Part shown: piece after piece, positions 27,215-36,100 of the stretch | How the letters are laid out: each line of letters starts with the position of its first letter | How positions within the stretch are numbered: position 1 is the stretch's first letter | Notes under the pieces: model-generated | What the model was told of the DNA's origin: nothing | Seen by the model: the letters and a program-made list of their open reading frames with translations, nothing else | Database searches by the model: none | Assembly (NCBI RefSeq): GCF_000264295.1 | Contig: NZ_AJXT01000004.1 | Location: 1 to 64,000 of the forward strand | From: Rhodanobacter spathiphylli B39 | GTDB lineage: Bacteria; Pseudomonadota; Gammaproteobacteria; Xanthomonadales; Rhodanobacteraceae | Direction: 5' to 3' | DNA: 64,000 nt | Position numbers and translations under genes: made by a program

Positions 27215-27255
27215 TCCCGAAAAAGAAACGCGCCCTGCCGAGACAGGGTGCAACC
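27215..27255 (-). terminator. possible terminator/attenuator between rseP and bamA
   Basis: On the minus strand CCCTG-TCTCGG-CAGGG is followed after a few bases by TTTCTTTTTC. The stem is short. It may reduce read-through from rseP into bamA; the remaining 197-bp gap shows nothing else. Confidence 0.4.
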
Positions 27256-27332
27256 TGAAACACCGCTGCAGCTTGCCGCGGCTGGCGCAGTCAGGCCTGA
27301 CATCGTGATCCCGTTGTCGCCGTGCGTCGGCA

Positions 27333-28679
27333 TCACGACGGCAGCATGCGATGGATGTCGTTGTAGAAAGCCAGTCCCATCAGGGTGAACAGCAGGGCGA
27401 TGCCGATGTACTGGCCGATCACCATCGTCTGTTCGCTGACCGGACTGCCCTTGACCAACTCCACAAGATAATACAGCAGGTGCCCGCCATCCAGGACCGG
27501 GATCGGCAGCAGGTTGAGGATCGCCAGGCTCAGCGAAACCAGCGCCAGAAAGTTGAGGAACCAGGGCAGGCCCATGCTGGCGGACTGGTTCGCCACCGAG
27601 GCGATGCCGATGACGCCGGACAGATTGTTGGTCGAAGCCTGGCCGCTGATCATCTTGCCGATCAGGTTGAAGGTCTGCGCGGTATTGCGCCAGGTGGCGT
27701 CGAGCGAGGCGGAAAATGCCTTGAGTGGCCCGTAACGCAAGGTGACCTGTTCGGGGCCGGGGCCGTTGACGCCGATGATCCAGGTGACCGGCTGGCCTTC
27801 GATCGACTCGTGCCGCGCGTCGACCGCCAGCTCCAGCGGCTTGCCGCCCCGCTCGATCGCCAGCTTCAGGTGCGCCGATTTCGCTGCCTCGATCGGCACC
27901 AGCTTCTGGAAGGTGGCGTAGTCGTTCACCGGCTGGCCGTTGATCGAGACGATCCGGTCGCCGTCCTGCATGCCGCCCAGCGATGCCGGCTTGCCGGGCA
28001 GGACGTGGTCGGCGATGGCCGGGGACGAGGCCAGCTTCAGTCCCAGTTGATCCAGATAGCTGGCCACGCCTTCGCCGGGGGGAAGCTCATCCAGTGGCAG
28101 CACCAGTTCGCGCTGGCGACCATTGGTGCCTCGAACGGTCAGCGGCAGCGGCGAACGCCCCAGCAAGGCGTTGACCACGCCGTCCATCGCATCGGTGTAG
28201 GTGCCGACCTCTTCACCATCGACGCGGAGAATGCGGTCGCCGGGCTGGATGCCGGCCCTGGCCGCGATGCTCTGCGGCGTGGCGGTGACCAGCGGGGCGG
28301 CATCGGGCCGGCCCAGCATGAACATCAGCCAGAACGCGGCGACGGTGAAGATCAGGTTGAAGCCCGGGCCCGCGGCGATGATGGCGATGCGCTTCCACAC
28401 CGACTTGCCGGTGAACTCCTGCGACTGCAACGCGGGGTCGACCTCGCCCTCGCGGGCGTCCAGCATCTTGACGTAACCGCCCAGCGGAATCGCGGCGATC
28501 TGGTATTCGGTGCCGTCGCGCCCGATGCGTTTCCAGATCGCGTTGCCGAAGCCGACCGAGAAGCGCAGCACCTTGACCCCACAGCGGCGCGCGACCCAGT
28601 AATGGCCAAACTCATGGAAGGTCACCAGCACGCCGAGCGTGACCAGCAACCAGAACACCGAGCCGAAGAAGGAAGTCAT
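27333..28679 (-). CDS. rseP: RIP zinc metalloprotease RseP
   Basis: This 448-aa site-2 protease has the zinc motif HEFGH at 22-26 in the first membrane helix and 'GGYVKMLD' nearby. Two central PDZ domains follow ('PQSIAARAGIQPGDRILRVDGEEV' and 'PGKPASLGGMQDGDRIVSINGQPV'), and 'LLNLLPIPVLDGGHLLYYLVE' carries the third metal ligand Asp. It cleaves the anti-sigma factor RseA within the inner membrane in the sigma-E envelope stress response. The ATG at 28679 is preferred to the TTG at 28682. It sits between dxr and bamA as usual. Confidence 0.96.
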   Translation of the reverse strand: MTSFFGSVFWLLVTLGVLVTFHEFGHYWVARRCGVKVLRFSVGFGNAIWKRIGRDGTEYQIAAIPLGGYVKMLDAREGEVDPALQSQEFTGKSVWKRIAIIAAGPGFNLIFTVAAFWLMFMLGRPDAAPLVTATPQSIAARAGIQPGDRILRVDGEEVGTYTDAMDGVVNALLGRSPLPLTVRGTNGRQRELVLPLDELPPGEGVASYLDQLGLKLASSPAIADHVLPGKPASLGGMQDGDRIVSINGQPVNDYATFQKLVPIEAAKSAHLKLAIERGGKPLELAVDARHESIEGQPVTWIIGVNGPGPEQVTLRYGPLKAFSASLDATWRNTAQTFNLIGKMISGQASTNNLSGVIGIASVANQSASMGLPWFLNFLALVSLSLAILNLLPIPVLDGGHLLYYLVELVKGSPVSEQTMVIGQYIGIALLFTLMGLAFYNDIHRMLPS

Positions 28680-28715
28680 CAAGTACCGGGGCAGAAAGTC
28701 ATCGGAGCAAGAATA

Positions 28716-29891
28716 TCAGCAAGCATCGCGCAGGACGCGCCGGGCGGCCTCCCGCGCCATGCGGTCGCGTTCACAAAGCGTTCCAACATCGACCACGGCT
28801 TGCGCCGGCAGTTCCGCAAGTACCGCCTCGACCACGTCGGCGATCGACAGGAACGGCAGCGCGCCGCCGAGGAAGGCTTCCACGGCGACCTCGTTGGCCG
28901 CGTTAAGGATGGCCGGGGCGTCGCCGCCGGCACGCAAGGCCTGGAAGGCCAGCGCCAGGCAGCGGAAGGTGGTCAGGTCCGGCGGCTCGAACTGCAGTGG
29001 GGCGCAGCGGGCCAGGTCCAGCGACGGCACGCCGGATTCGATCCGCTCCGGCCAGGCCAGGGCATGGGCGATCGCGGTGCGCATGTCCGGATTGCCCAGC
29101 TGGGCCAGCACCGAGCCGTCGACATACTCCACCATCGAGTGGATCAGGCTCTGCGGGTGCACCACCACCTCGATGACCTCGGCCGGCGCGGCGAACAGGT
29201 GGTGGGCTTCGATGACTTCCAGGCCCTTGTTCATCAGGGTGGCCGAGTCGACCGAGATCTTGCGCCCCATCACCCAGTTCGGGTGCTTGCAGGCCTGGTC
29301 CGGCGTGATGCCGGCCAGTTCGGCCCGGGTGCGGCCGCGGAACGGGCCGCCCGAGGCGGTCAGGACCAGCCGGCGCACGCCGCTTCGAGCCAGCTCGGGT
29401 CGGCCGCCGGGCAGGCACTGGAAGATCGCGTTGTGTTCGGAATCGACGGGAATCAGCGCGCCCTTGCCGGTGGCGACGGCCTCCAGCAGCAGCGGGCCGG
29501 CCATCACGATGGATTCCTTGTTGGCCAGCAGCAGGCGCTTGCCCGCGCGCGCGGCGGCCAGCGTGGACTCCAGCCCTGCAGCGCCCACGATGGCGGCCAC
29601 CACGGTGTCGCACAGCTGGCCGGAGGCGGCCGCGGTCAGCGCGGCATGGCCGCTCGCCACCTCGCAACGCACCCCCGCGGCGGTCAGGCGACGGGCCAGT
29701 TCCCCTTCCAGCGCCGGATCGGCGATCACCGCCAGTTCGGGCCGGTGTTTCGCGCACAAGTCGACCAGGGCTTCGACCTGGCGGTGCGCCGTCAGCACCG
29801 TGGCGCGAAAGCGCCCGGGATGACGGGCGATCACGTCGAGCGTGCTGCCGCCGATCGAGCCGGTGGCGCCCAGTACGGCAATGTCGTGCAT
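28716..29891 (-). CDS. dxr: 1-deoxy-D-xylulose-5-phosphate reductoisomerase
   Basis: This 391-aa enzyme has an NADPH fold '[23 protein letters not shown]' at the N-terminus, the substrate and metal site '[18 protein letters not shown]', and 'ASGGPFRGR' and '[15 protein letters not shown]'. It makes 2-C-methyl-D-erythritol 4-phosphate, the first committed step of the MEP isoprenoid pathway that feeds ispA and uppS. The start lies 1 bp from the cdsA stop, so the two are translationally coupled. Confidence 0.96.
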   Translation of the reverse strand: MHDIAVLGATGSIGGSTLDVIARHPGRFRATVLTAHRQVEALVDLCAKHRPELAVIADPALEGELARRLTAAGVRCEVASGHAALTAAASGQLCDTVVAAIVGAAGLESTLAAARAGKRLLLANKESIVMAGPLLLEAVATGKGALIPVDSEHNAIFQCLPGGRPELARSGVRRLVLTASGGPFRGRTRAELAGITPDQACKHPNWVMGRKISVDSATLMNKGLEVIEAHHLFAAPAEVIEVVVHPQSLIHSMVEYVDGSVLAQLGNPDMRTAIAHALAWPERIESGVPSLDLARCAPLQFEPPDLTTFRCLALAFQALRAGGDAPAILNAANEVAVEAFLGGALPFLSIADVVEAVLAELPAQAVVDVGTLCERDRMAREAARRVLRDAC

Positions 29892-29892
29892 G

Positions 29893-30711
29893 TCAGATGT
29901 CCAGCAGCAGCAGGCCGGCGGCGAACACCGGCAGCGCGGCGAACACGCTGTCCAGTCGGTCCATCAGGCCGCCGTGGCCGGGAAAGATGCTGCCCGAATC
30001 CTTCACCTGGGCGTGCCGCTTCATCAGGCTTTCCAGCAGGTCGCCCACGATCGATATCGCCACCGTGGCAGCGGCCAGCAGCGCCAGCGCCAGCAGCGCG
30101 CCCCCGCGCACGCCGAGCAGCCAGCCCCCTACATCGGCGACCAGCACGCCGGCCACCATCGCGCCGTACGCACCGGCCCAGGTCTTGCCGGGACTGATCT
30201 GCGGCGCCAGCTTGCGCTTGCCGAAGGTGCGGCCGCTGAAATACGCCCCGATGTCCGAGGCCCACACGATCACCAGGGCCAGCAGGGTCCACCAGTGACC
30301 GTGCGGCAGGCGGCCGTGGATGCTGGTGAGTGCGACCCAGGTGGGAAAGATCACGAAGGCGCCGGCGATCAGCTTCAAGATCAGGTTCTCGCGCGTGGGC
30401 GCGGCGCCAAACGCGAAATGGCGCAGCCACAGGCAGGCCACCACCCACCAGGCCACGCCGACGGCCAGCAGCCACGGCGTCCATGCGCTGCCCCGGGCAA
30501 GCCAGAGCAGGATGAAGACGCCGGCGGCCGCGAGCAGCAGCACGATGCGCGCCGAACGGTTCTTCAGTCCGCTCAGCTGGGCCCATTCCCACCAGGCGGC
30601 GAGGAAGGCCAGCGCGACGATCGCACCGAAGATGCCGGTGGTCGGCAGCAGGATGATCAGGATCGCCAGCGGCGCGAGCACCAGGGCGGTGAGAATGCGC
30701 TGAAGCAGCAT
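29893..30711 (-). CDS. cdsA: phosphatidate cytidylyltransferase
   Basis: This 272-aa polytopic membrane enzyme, with about eight hydrophobic segments, makes CDP-diacylglycerol from phosphatidate and CTP. The CdsA signature is present near the C-terminus: '[14 protein letters not shown]', then '[35 protein letters not shown]'. It is packed between uppS (9 bp upstream) and dxr (1 bp downstream) in the membrane-lipid operon. Confidence 0.96.
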   Translation of the reverse strand: MLLQRILTALVLAPLAILIILLPTTGIFGAIVALAFLAAWWEWAQLSGLKNRSARIVLLLAAAGVFILLWLARGSAWTPWLLAVGVAWWVVACLWLRHFAFGAAPTRENLILKLIAGAFVIFPTWVALTSIHGRLPHGHWWTLLALVIVWASDIGAYFSGRTFGKRKLAPQISPGKTWAGAYGAMVAGVLVADVGGWLLGVRGGALLALALLAAATVAISIVGDLLESLMKRHAQVKDSGSIFPGHGGLMDRLDSVFAALPVFAAGLLLLDI

Positions 30712-30720
30712 GGGAATCCT

Positions 30721-31461
30721 CTAGGAAACTGGGGTGACCTGCTCGCCGGTACGGCCAAAACGGCGCTCCCGGCGGGCATAGTCTTCGATGGCCCGGCGCA
30801 GGCAAGCCTGGTCGAAATCGGGCCACAAGGTATCGGTAAAGTACAGCTCGGCGTAGGCGACCTGCCACAGCAGGAAGTTGCTGATGCGGCATTCGCCGCC
30901 GGTGCGGATGAACAGGTCCAGCGGCGGCAGTTCGGCCAGGCTCATCCACTGGCCAAGACGGGCTTCGTCGATCTCTTCGGCGCGCAATTCGCCGCGAGCC
31001 ACCGCGGCGGCGGCCTGGCGGCTGGCCTGCACGATGTCCCAGCGGCCGCCGTAGCTCACCGCAATGTTCACCTGCAGCCGGTCGTTGCCGGCGGTGCGCG
31101 CCATCGCCGCCTGCATCCGCTCGCGCAGGTTCGCCTCGAAGGCGTCGAGATTGCCGATGAAGCGCAGCCGCACGCCGTGGCCGTGCAGTTCGTCCACTTC
31201 CTTGTCCAGCGCCCGCACGAACAGCCCCATCAGCGCGCCCACTTCTTCCTGCGGGCGTTGCCAGTTTTCGCTGGAGAACGCGAACAGGGTCAGCGCCTGC
31301 ACGCCTTCGCGCAGGCAGGCCTCGATCACTTCGCGCACGGCCTTGCGGCCGGCGTTGTGGCCGAAGCTGCGGGGGCGATGCCGCGCCTTCGCCCAGCGCC
31401 CGTTGCCATCCATCACGATGGCGACGTGGCGCGGCACCTGGGCGACGTCCGCGCCGGGCAT
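30721..31461 (-). CDS. uppS: undecaprenyl diphosphate synthase
   Basis: This 246-aa cis-prenyltransferase has the catalytic Asp18 in 'HVAIVMDGNGRWAKARHRPRSFGH', 'LTLFAFSSENWQRP', and the C-terminal 'DLFIRTGGECRISNFLLWQVAYAELYF'. It extends FPP (from IspA) to undecaprenyl diphosphate, the lipid carrier for peptidoglycan and O-antigen. The start at 31461 (MPGADVAQ) matches the family; the open frame continues upstream across frr but without similarity. It is 17 bp behind frr. Confidence 0.95.
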   Translation of the reverse strand: MPGADVAQVPRHVAIVMDGNGRWAKARHRPRSFGHNAGRKAVREVIEACLREGVQALTLFAFSSENWQRPQEEVGALMGLFVRALDKEVDELHGHGVRLRFIGNLDAFEANLRERMQAAMARTAGNDRLQVNIAVSYGGRWDIVQASRQAAAAVARGELRAEEIDEARLGQWMSLAELPPLDLFIRTGGECRISNFLLWQVAYAELYFTDTLWPDFDQACLRRAIEDYARRERRFGRTGEQVTPVS

Positions 31462-31478
31462 GATGGGGGCGATGACGC

Positions 31479-32036
31479 TCAGAGCGCCATCAGCTCCTCT
31501 TCCTTGGCCTTGACCACGACATCGACGTCCTTCACCGCGCGATCGGTGAGCTTCTGGATCTCGTCGTCGACGCGGCGGTCCTCGTCCTCGGTGATCAGCT
31601 TTTCCTTGAGCAGGTCCTTGACCTGCTGCAGGGCGTCGCGGCGGACGTTGCGGATCGCGATCTTGGCGTTCTCGCCCTCGTGGCCGACCAGCTTGGCCAG
31701 CTCGCGGCGGCGCTCTTCGGTCAGTGCGGGCATGTTGAGGCGGATCACGGTGCCGGCGGTGGTCGGCGTGATGCCCAGGTCCGAAGCCATCAGGGCCTTC
31801 TCGATCGGCGCCACCATGTTCTTTTCCCATGGCGTGATCAGGATCGTCCGCGCGTCCGACAGCGAGACCGAGGCGACCTGCGCCAGCGGCATGTCCGAGC
31901 CGTAGTAGGACACCTTGATGCCGTCCACCAGCGAGGTGCTGGCGCGGCCGGTGCGGATGCGGGTGAGGTCGTGCCTGAGCGAGTCGATGCTCTTGCCCAT
32001 GCGGGTCTGCGCATCGTTCTTGATGTCATTGAGCAT
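31479..32036 (-). CDS. frr: ribosome recycling factor
   Basis: This 185-aa RRF has the standard length and motifs: 'MLNDIKNDAQTRMGKSIDSLRHDLTRIRTGRAS', 'PLAQVASVSLSDARTILITPW', and 'IRLNMPALTEERRRELAK'. With EF-G it splits post-termination ribosomes. It lies between pyrH and uppS in the conserved rpsB-tsf-pyrH-frr series; the 111-bp gap to pyrH shows no terminator. Confidence 0.97.
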   Translation of the reverse strand: MLNDIKNDAQTRMGKSIDSLRHDLTRIRTGRASTSLVDGIKVSYYGSDMPLAQVASVSLSDARTILITPWEKNMVAPIEKALMASDLGITPTTAGTVIRLNMPALTEERRRELAKLVGHEGENAKIAIRNVRRDALQQVKDLLKEKLITEDEDRRVDDEIQKLTDRAVKDVDVVVKAKEEELMAL

Positions 32037-32147
32037 GTCGTGCTTCCCGGTGAATCGTGCAACGCGTGATTATAGCAGTGGCCGCCGTGGCGGCTTGTTG
32101 CGGCGCGGTCGGTGCCTGTGAGGAAATCGCGGTCCGATGCGGGCCTC

Positions 32148-32870
32148 TCAGCCGCCGTCGACCAGGGTGCCGATCGACTCGCCGCGCATGATCCGCATCA
32201 GGTTGCCGGCCACGGTCATGTCGTAGATGCGCAGCGGCATCTGCTGGTCGCGGCACAGGGCGATCGCGGCGGTGTCCATCACCGCCAGCTTGCGCTCGAT
32301 CACGTCGTCGTAGCCGAGCCGGTCATAACGGGTCGCGTCGGCATGCTTCGCCGGGTCGGCGGTGTACACGCCATCGACCTTGGTCGCCTTCAGCAGCAGG
32401 TCCGCGCCGATCTCCACCGCGCGCAGGGCGGCGGCCGAATCGGTGGTGAAGAACGGATTGCCGGTGCCGGCGGCGAACAGCACGATGCGGCCCTTCTCGA
32501 TGTGGCGGATGGCGCGGCGGCGGATGTAATCCTCGGCCACGTCGTGGATCTGGATCGCGCTGGTGACTCGCGCGTAGCCACCGCGCTTCTCGATCGCGTC
32601 CTGCATGGCCAGCGCATTCATCACGGTGGCCAGCATGCCCATGTGGTCGCCGGTGACCCGGTCCATGCCGGCGGCAGCGAGGCCGGCGCCGCGGAAGATG
32701 TTGCCGCCGCCGATCACGATGCCGATCTGCACGCCGGTCTTCTGTACCTCGATGATTTCATCGGCCAGCCGGCCGATCACCTTGGGATCGATGCCGTAGT
32801 CGGCATCGCCCATCAGGGCTTCACCGGAGAGCTTGAGCAGGATGCGGCGGTACTTGGGCTGGTCGCTCAT
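32148..32870 (-). CDS. pyrH: UMP kinase
   Basis: This 240-aa amino-acid-kinase-fold enzyme phosphorylates UMP. It has '[13 protein letters not shown]' at the N-terminus, '[10 protein letters not shown]', the UMP-binding '[17 protein letters not shown]' segment, and '[30 protein letters not shown]'. A GGAG lies just before the ATG at 32870; the frame extends upstream but without similarity. It follows tsf after a terminator-like hairpin. Confidence 0.97.
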   Translation of the reverse strand: MSDQPKYRRILLKLSGEALMGDADYGIDPKVIGRLADEIIEVQKTGVQIGIVIGGGNIFRGAGLAAAGMDRVTGDHMGMLATVMNALAMQDAIEKRGGYARVTSAIQIHDVAEDYIRRRAIRHIEKGRIVLFAAGTGNPFFTTDSAAALRAVEIGADLLLKATKVDGVYTADPAKHADATRYDRLGYDDVIERKLAVMDTAAIALCRDQQMPLRIYDMTVAGNLMRIMRGESIGTLVDGG

Positions 32871-33006
32871 GGGGGCTCCGGATTGTGTGGGGTAAACCGG
32901 CTTATTGTAGCGGCAGCTGCCCATGGTCGGGGCGTTCGCCGTGGCCATCCGCGAAATTTTCCGCGAATCGGGAAGCGGGGCCCCGGGTTCAGGTGGCAGG
33001 AAATGG

Positions 33007-33034
33007 AAAAGGCCGCGATTGCTCGCGGCCTTTT
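33007..33034 (-). terminator. bidirectional terminator between tsf and pyrH
   Basis: AAAAGGCCGCGA-TTGC-TCGCGGCCTTTT is a perfect 12-bp inverted repeat that ends in T on both strands. It lies 26 bp beyond the tsf stop, so rpsB-tsf can end here and pyrH-frr probably starts from a separate promoter. Confidence 0.85.
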
Positions 33035-33059
33035 CGTCGTGCAACGACTTGCGGGGGGT

Positions 33060-33938
33060 TCAGCCCTGCATCGCCTTGGCCACTTCGGCCAGGTAGTCTT
33101 CCTGCACCTTCTCGATGCCTTCGCCAACCGCCAGGCGAGCCACCGAGATGACGTCGGCGCCTTCCTTCTTCAGCGCTTCAGCCACGGTGACGTTGGTGTC
33201 CAGCACATAGGGCTGGCCCAGCAGGGTCACTTCGGAGACGATCTTCTGCACCTTGCCGGAGATGATCTTCTCCAGGATGTCGGCCGGCTTGGCCTTTTCC
33301 TTGTCGGACATCAGGCTCAGCGCGATGTCCTTTTCCTTGGCCAGGAATTCCGCCGGGACGTCCTCGGCGCGGATGTGCGCCGGGTTCATCGCGGCGACAT
33401 GCATCGCGATGCCCTTGGCCAGCTCCTCGGAGCCACCCTTGAGCGCCACCAGCACGCCGATGCGGCCGCCGTGGGTGTAGCTGCCGATCACGCCGTCATT
33501 CTTGACGACCGCCATGCGGCGCACGTCGATCTTTTCGCCGATGGTGGCGATCAGGCTCTTGGCGGCTTCCTCGACGTTGCTGGCACCCGGGAAGGGAGCA
33601 GCCTTCAGTGCGTCGATGTCGGCGGCGCCGGAGTTCAGCGCGACGTCGGCGACGGTGTCGCTGAACTTCAGGAAGCTCGCGTCCTTGCCCACGAAATCGG
33701 TTTCGCAGTTGATCTCGACCAGCACGGCCTTGCCGGCGCTCTGGGCGGCCACGATGCGACCTTCGGCAGCGATGCGGCTGGCCTTCTTGTCAGCCTTGGC
33801 CAGGCCGGACTTGCGCAGCCATTCCATCGCGGTTTCGATGTCGGCGTTGTTCTCGACCAGGGCCTTCTTGCATTCCATCATGCCGGCGCCGGACCGCTCG
33901 CGCAGCTCCTTGACCAGTTGTGCGGAAATATTGCTCAT
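33060..33938 (-). CDS. tsf: elongation factor Ts
   Basis: This 292-aa protein is the guanine-nucleotide exchange factor for EF-Tu. The N-terminal UBA-like module and [10 protein letters not shown]-type signature are present ('[14 protein letters not shown]', '[18 protein letters not shown]'), followed by the two core repeats and a C-terminal helix. The ATG at 33938 has GAGG 7 nt upstream; a TTG two codons earlier is less likely. It is co-transcribed with rpsB. Confidence 0.97.
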   Translation of the reverse strand: MSNISAQLVKELRERSGAGMMECKKALVENNADIETAMEWLRKSGLAKADKKASRIAAEGRIVAAQSAGKAVLVEINCETDFVGKDASFLKFSDTVADVALNSGAADIDALKAAPFPGASNVEEAAKSLIATIGEKIDVRRMAVVKNDGVIGSYTHGGRIGVLVALKGGSEELAKGIAMHVAAMNPAHIRAEDVPAEFLAKEKDIALSLMSDKEKAKPADILEKIISGKVQKIVSEVTLLGQPYVLDTNVTVAEALKKEGADVISVARLAVGEGIEKVQEDYLAEVAKAMQG

Positions 33939-34009
33939 CGTCAATCCTCTAATGCTTGGATGGCGCGGTGGCGAACGGCGCCGCCGCGCGGTGATCTCGG
34001 GCAGGGCCT

Positions 34010-34032
34010 GACGGCGGTCGGTGACCGCCGTC
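34010..34032 (-). terminator. hairpin between rpsB and tsf
   Basis: GACGGCGGTC-GGT-GACCGCCGTC is a perfect 10-bp stem just after the rpsB stop, without a T-run. It could be a partial terminator or RNA-processing hairpin that sets the rpsB:tsf ratio. Confidence 0.5.
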
Positions 34033-34039
34033 GGCGCGC

Positions 34040-34903
34040 TTACCTGGCGTCGTTGCGCGAACCACGACCGCCGTCACGGCCACCATCACGACCGCCTTCG
34101 CGGCGCGGGGCGGACTTGCGCGGGGCGGCTTCGCGACGCGGGCGGTCGATCTTGGCGACCGGGTTGCCTTCCTCGTCCAGCTCGACGAAGTCGTTGCCGT
34201 CGCCCTGGGCGGCGGCCGGCGCGGCGGCCTTGCCTTCCAGGATCGAGTCGGCAGCGGCGCGGGCGTACAGCTGGATCGCGCGGATCGCGTCGTCGTTGCC
34301 CGGGATGGCGTAGTCGACCAGTTCCGGGTTGTAGTTGGTGTCGACCACGGCGATCACCGGGATGCCCAGCTTCTTGGCTTCCTGCACGGCGATGTCTTCG
34401 TGGCCGATGTCGATCACGAACAGCGCGTCGGGCAGGCGGTTCATGTCCTTGATGCCGCCCAGCGAAGCCTGCAGCTTGTCGCGCTCACGGCGACGGGCCA
34501 GCACTTCGTGCTTGACCAGCTTGTCGAACGAACCGTCGGTCTCGGCCGCTTCCAGCTCCTTCAGGCGCGAAACGGACTGCTTCACGGTGCGGAAGTTGGT
34601 CAGCATGCCGCCGAGCCAGCGCGAGGTGACGAACGGCATGCCGGCGCGTGCGGCTTCCTCGGCCAACGGCTCGCGGGCCGAACGCTTGGTGCCGACGAAC
34701 AGGATGGTGCCGCGCTTCTGCGCCAGGCCCGACAGGAAGTTCATCGCGTCGGTGAACAGCGGCAGGGTCTTTTCGAGATTGATGATGTGGATCTTGCCGC
34801 GGGCGCCGAAGATGTACGGAGCCATCTTGGGGTTCCAGTAACGGGTCTGGTGACCGAAATGGACGCCGGCTTCCAGCATCTGACGCATGGTGACTTGTGC
34901 CAT
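34040..34903 (-). CDS. rpsB: 30S ribosomal protein S2, with Arg/Gly-rich tail
   Basis: This 287-aa S2 has the full core ('[22 protein letters not shown]', '[35 protein letters not shown]', '[11 protein letters not shown]', quoted in part). It is about 45 residues longer than the E. coli protein. The extension (about 240-287) is acidic at first and ends in a basic low-complexity tail with [15 protein letters not shown] repeats. Such RGG-like tails usually bind RNA. The ATG at 34903 is the family start. It is the first gene of rpsB-tsf, divergent from map. Confidence 0.96.
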   Translation of the reverse strand: MAQVTMRQMLEAGVHFGHQTRYWNPKMAPYIFGARGKIHIINLEKTLPLFTDAMNFLSGLAQKRGTILFVGTKRSAREPLAEEAARAGMPFVTSRWLGGMLTNFRTVKQSVSRLKELEAAETDGSFDKLVKHEVLARRRERDKLQASLGGIKDMNRLPDALFVIDIGHEDIAVQEAKKLGIPVIAVVDTNYNPELVDYAIPGNDDAIRAIQLYARAAADSILEGKAAAPAAAQGDGNDFVELDEEGNPVAKIDRPRREAAPRKSAPRREGGRDGGRDGGRGSRNDAR

Positions 34904-35054
34904 GGGGTGTCGCTCCGATTGTCGGTTCCCTCGAGAAGGAACCTGGGGGTTGGGACCTCCACGCATCCCCGGCTTCGACCGCGACTGGCCCGATCTTGAT
35001 GGTGGGCAAGGCGCGGCACCCCGAAGGCGGTGCCGATGCGTGTGTGGCGTTGGT

Positions 35055-35083
35055 TTGGGTGTTGTACCGCGGAGGGTTACAAT
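35055..35083 (+). promoter_or_regulatory. candidate map promoter
   Basis: TTGGGT (35055-35060), a 17-bp spacer and TACAAT (35078-35083) on the plus strand would start transcription near 35090, about 130 nt before map. It lies inside the predicted rpsB leader, so the two divergent transcripts overlap. Confidence 0.5.
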
Positions 35084-35144
35084 TCCCGTTCGCTTTGCGC
35101 TGGCCACTGCAGATATCGAGCTGTGGGGCCTGCAAAACTCCGAA

Positions 35145-35174
35145 ATTGTAGCCGGTACGCCGGCAGTGCGGCAA
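35145..35174 (-). promoter_or_regulatory. candidate rpsB promoter
   Basis: On the minus strand TTGCCG (35169-35174), an 18-bp spacer and TACAAT (35145-35150) form a good sigma-70 promoter. Transcription would start near 35138 and give a leader of about 235 nt before rpsB, long enough for autogenous control by S2. The rest of the 315-bp rpsB-map gap holds the map promoter and no gene. Confidence 0.6.
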
Positions 35175-35218
35175 GTCGCTGGATTTATTTGGCTTTTGCC
35201 GCCACATGAGTGGAACCG

Positions 35219-35983
35219 ATGGCCATTACCCTGAAATCCCCGCAAGACCTCGAAGGCATGCGCGTCGCCGGCAAGCTGGCCGCTGAAGTGCTGGCGATGC
35301 TCAAGGACTACGTCAAACCCGGCGTCACCACCGAAGAGCTGGACCGGCGTGCCTACGAGCACATCGTCAACGTGCAGAAGGCGATCCCCGCCAATGTCGG
35401 CTACCACGGCTTCCCCAAGACCCTGTGCGCCTCGGTCAACCACGTGATCTGCCACGGCATCCCGAACGAGGGCAAGGTGCTCAAGGATGGCGACATCGTC
35501 AACCTCGACGTTACCGTGATCAAGGATGGCTGGCACGGCGATACCAGTCGCATGTACATCGCCGGCACCCCGTCGGTGCTGGCCAGGCGGCTGGTCGACA
35601 CCACCTTCGAGGCGATGATGCGCGGGATCGAGGCGGTGCGCCCGGGCGCCACGCTGGGCGACGTCGGCCATGCGATCCAGCAGCATGCCGAGGCGGCCGG
35701 TTTCAGCGTCGTGAAGGAGTATTGCGGCCACGGCATCGGCAAGATCTACCACGACGAGCCGCAGGTGCTGCACTACGGCAAGCCGGGTACCGGCATCGAA
35801 CTGAAGAAGGGCATGACCTTCACGATCGAGCCGATGATCAACGCCGGCAAGCCGCAGACCCGCCAGTTGCCCGATGGCTGGACCGTCGTGACCAAGGACC
35901 ACTCGCTGTCGGCGCAGTGGGAGCACACCATCGCGGTAACCGACGACGGCTTCGAGATCCTCACGGCGTGGCCGGATGCGTGA
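35219..35983 (+). CDS. map: methionine aminopeptidase type I
   Basis: This 254-aa pita-bread metalloprotease removes N-terminal Met from new proteins. The metal ligands fall exactly as in E. coli MetAP: D97, D108, H171, E204 and E235, and '[20 protein letters not shown]' is present. The ATG at 35219 (MAITLK) is preferred over a GTG at 35210. It is divergent from rpsB, as is common. A gagtgag-type repeat separates it from glnD. Confidence 0.97.
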   Translation: MAITLKSPQDLEGMRVAGKLAAEVLAMLKDYVKPGVTTEELDRRAYEHIVNVQKAIPANVGYHGFPKTLCASVNHVICHGIPNEGKVLKDGDIVNLDVTVIKDGWHGDTSRMYIAGTPSVLARRLVDTTFEAMMRGIEAVRPGATLGDVGHAIQQHAEAAGFSVVKEYCGHGIGKIYHDEPQVLHYGKPGTGIELKKGMTFTIEPMINAGKPQTRQLPDGWTVVTKDHSLSAQWEHTIAVTDDGFEILTAWPDA

Positions 35984-35989
35984 AGCGGT

Positions 35990-36100
35990 AGCGAGTGCCG
36001 AGGAGTGAGCGGGAGTCAGGCGCGCGGCGCTGGCGCCGAATGCCATGGAGACATGGCAGACTGTTTTCTCTCACTCCTCTCCACTCGTTTCCCGCTCCCA
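35990..36100. repeat. GAGTGAG-type inverted-repeat element
   Basis: The left arm 35990-36020 (gcgagtgccgaggagtgagcgggagt) and right arm 36067-36100 (ctcactcctctccactcg...cccgctccc) can pair over about 20 bases. A second copy lies at 39243-39335. The right arm abuts the glnD ATG, leaving no Shine-Dalgarno there. Confidence 0.65.

Noticed and set aside
32112-34313. 733-codon frame opposite pyrH and tsf
   Set aside because: It spans two well-defined genes and their intergenic terminator, which no real gene would do.
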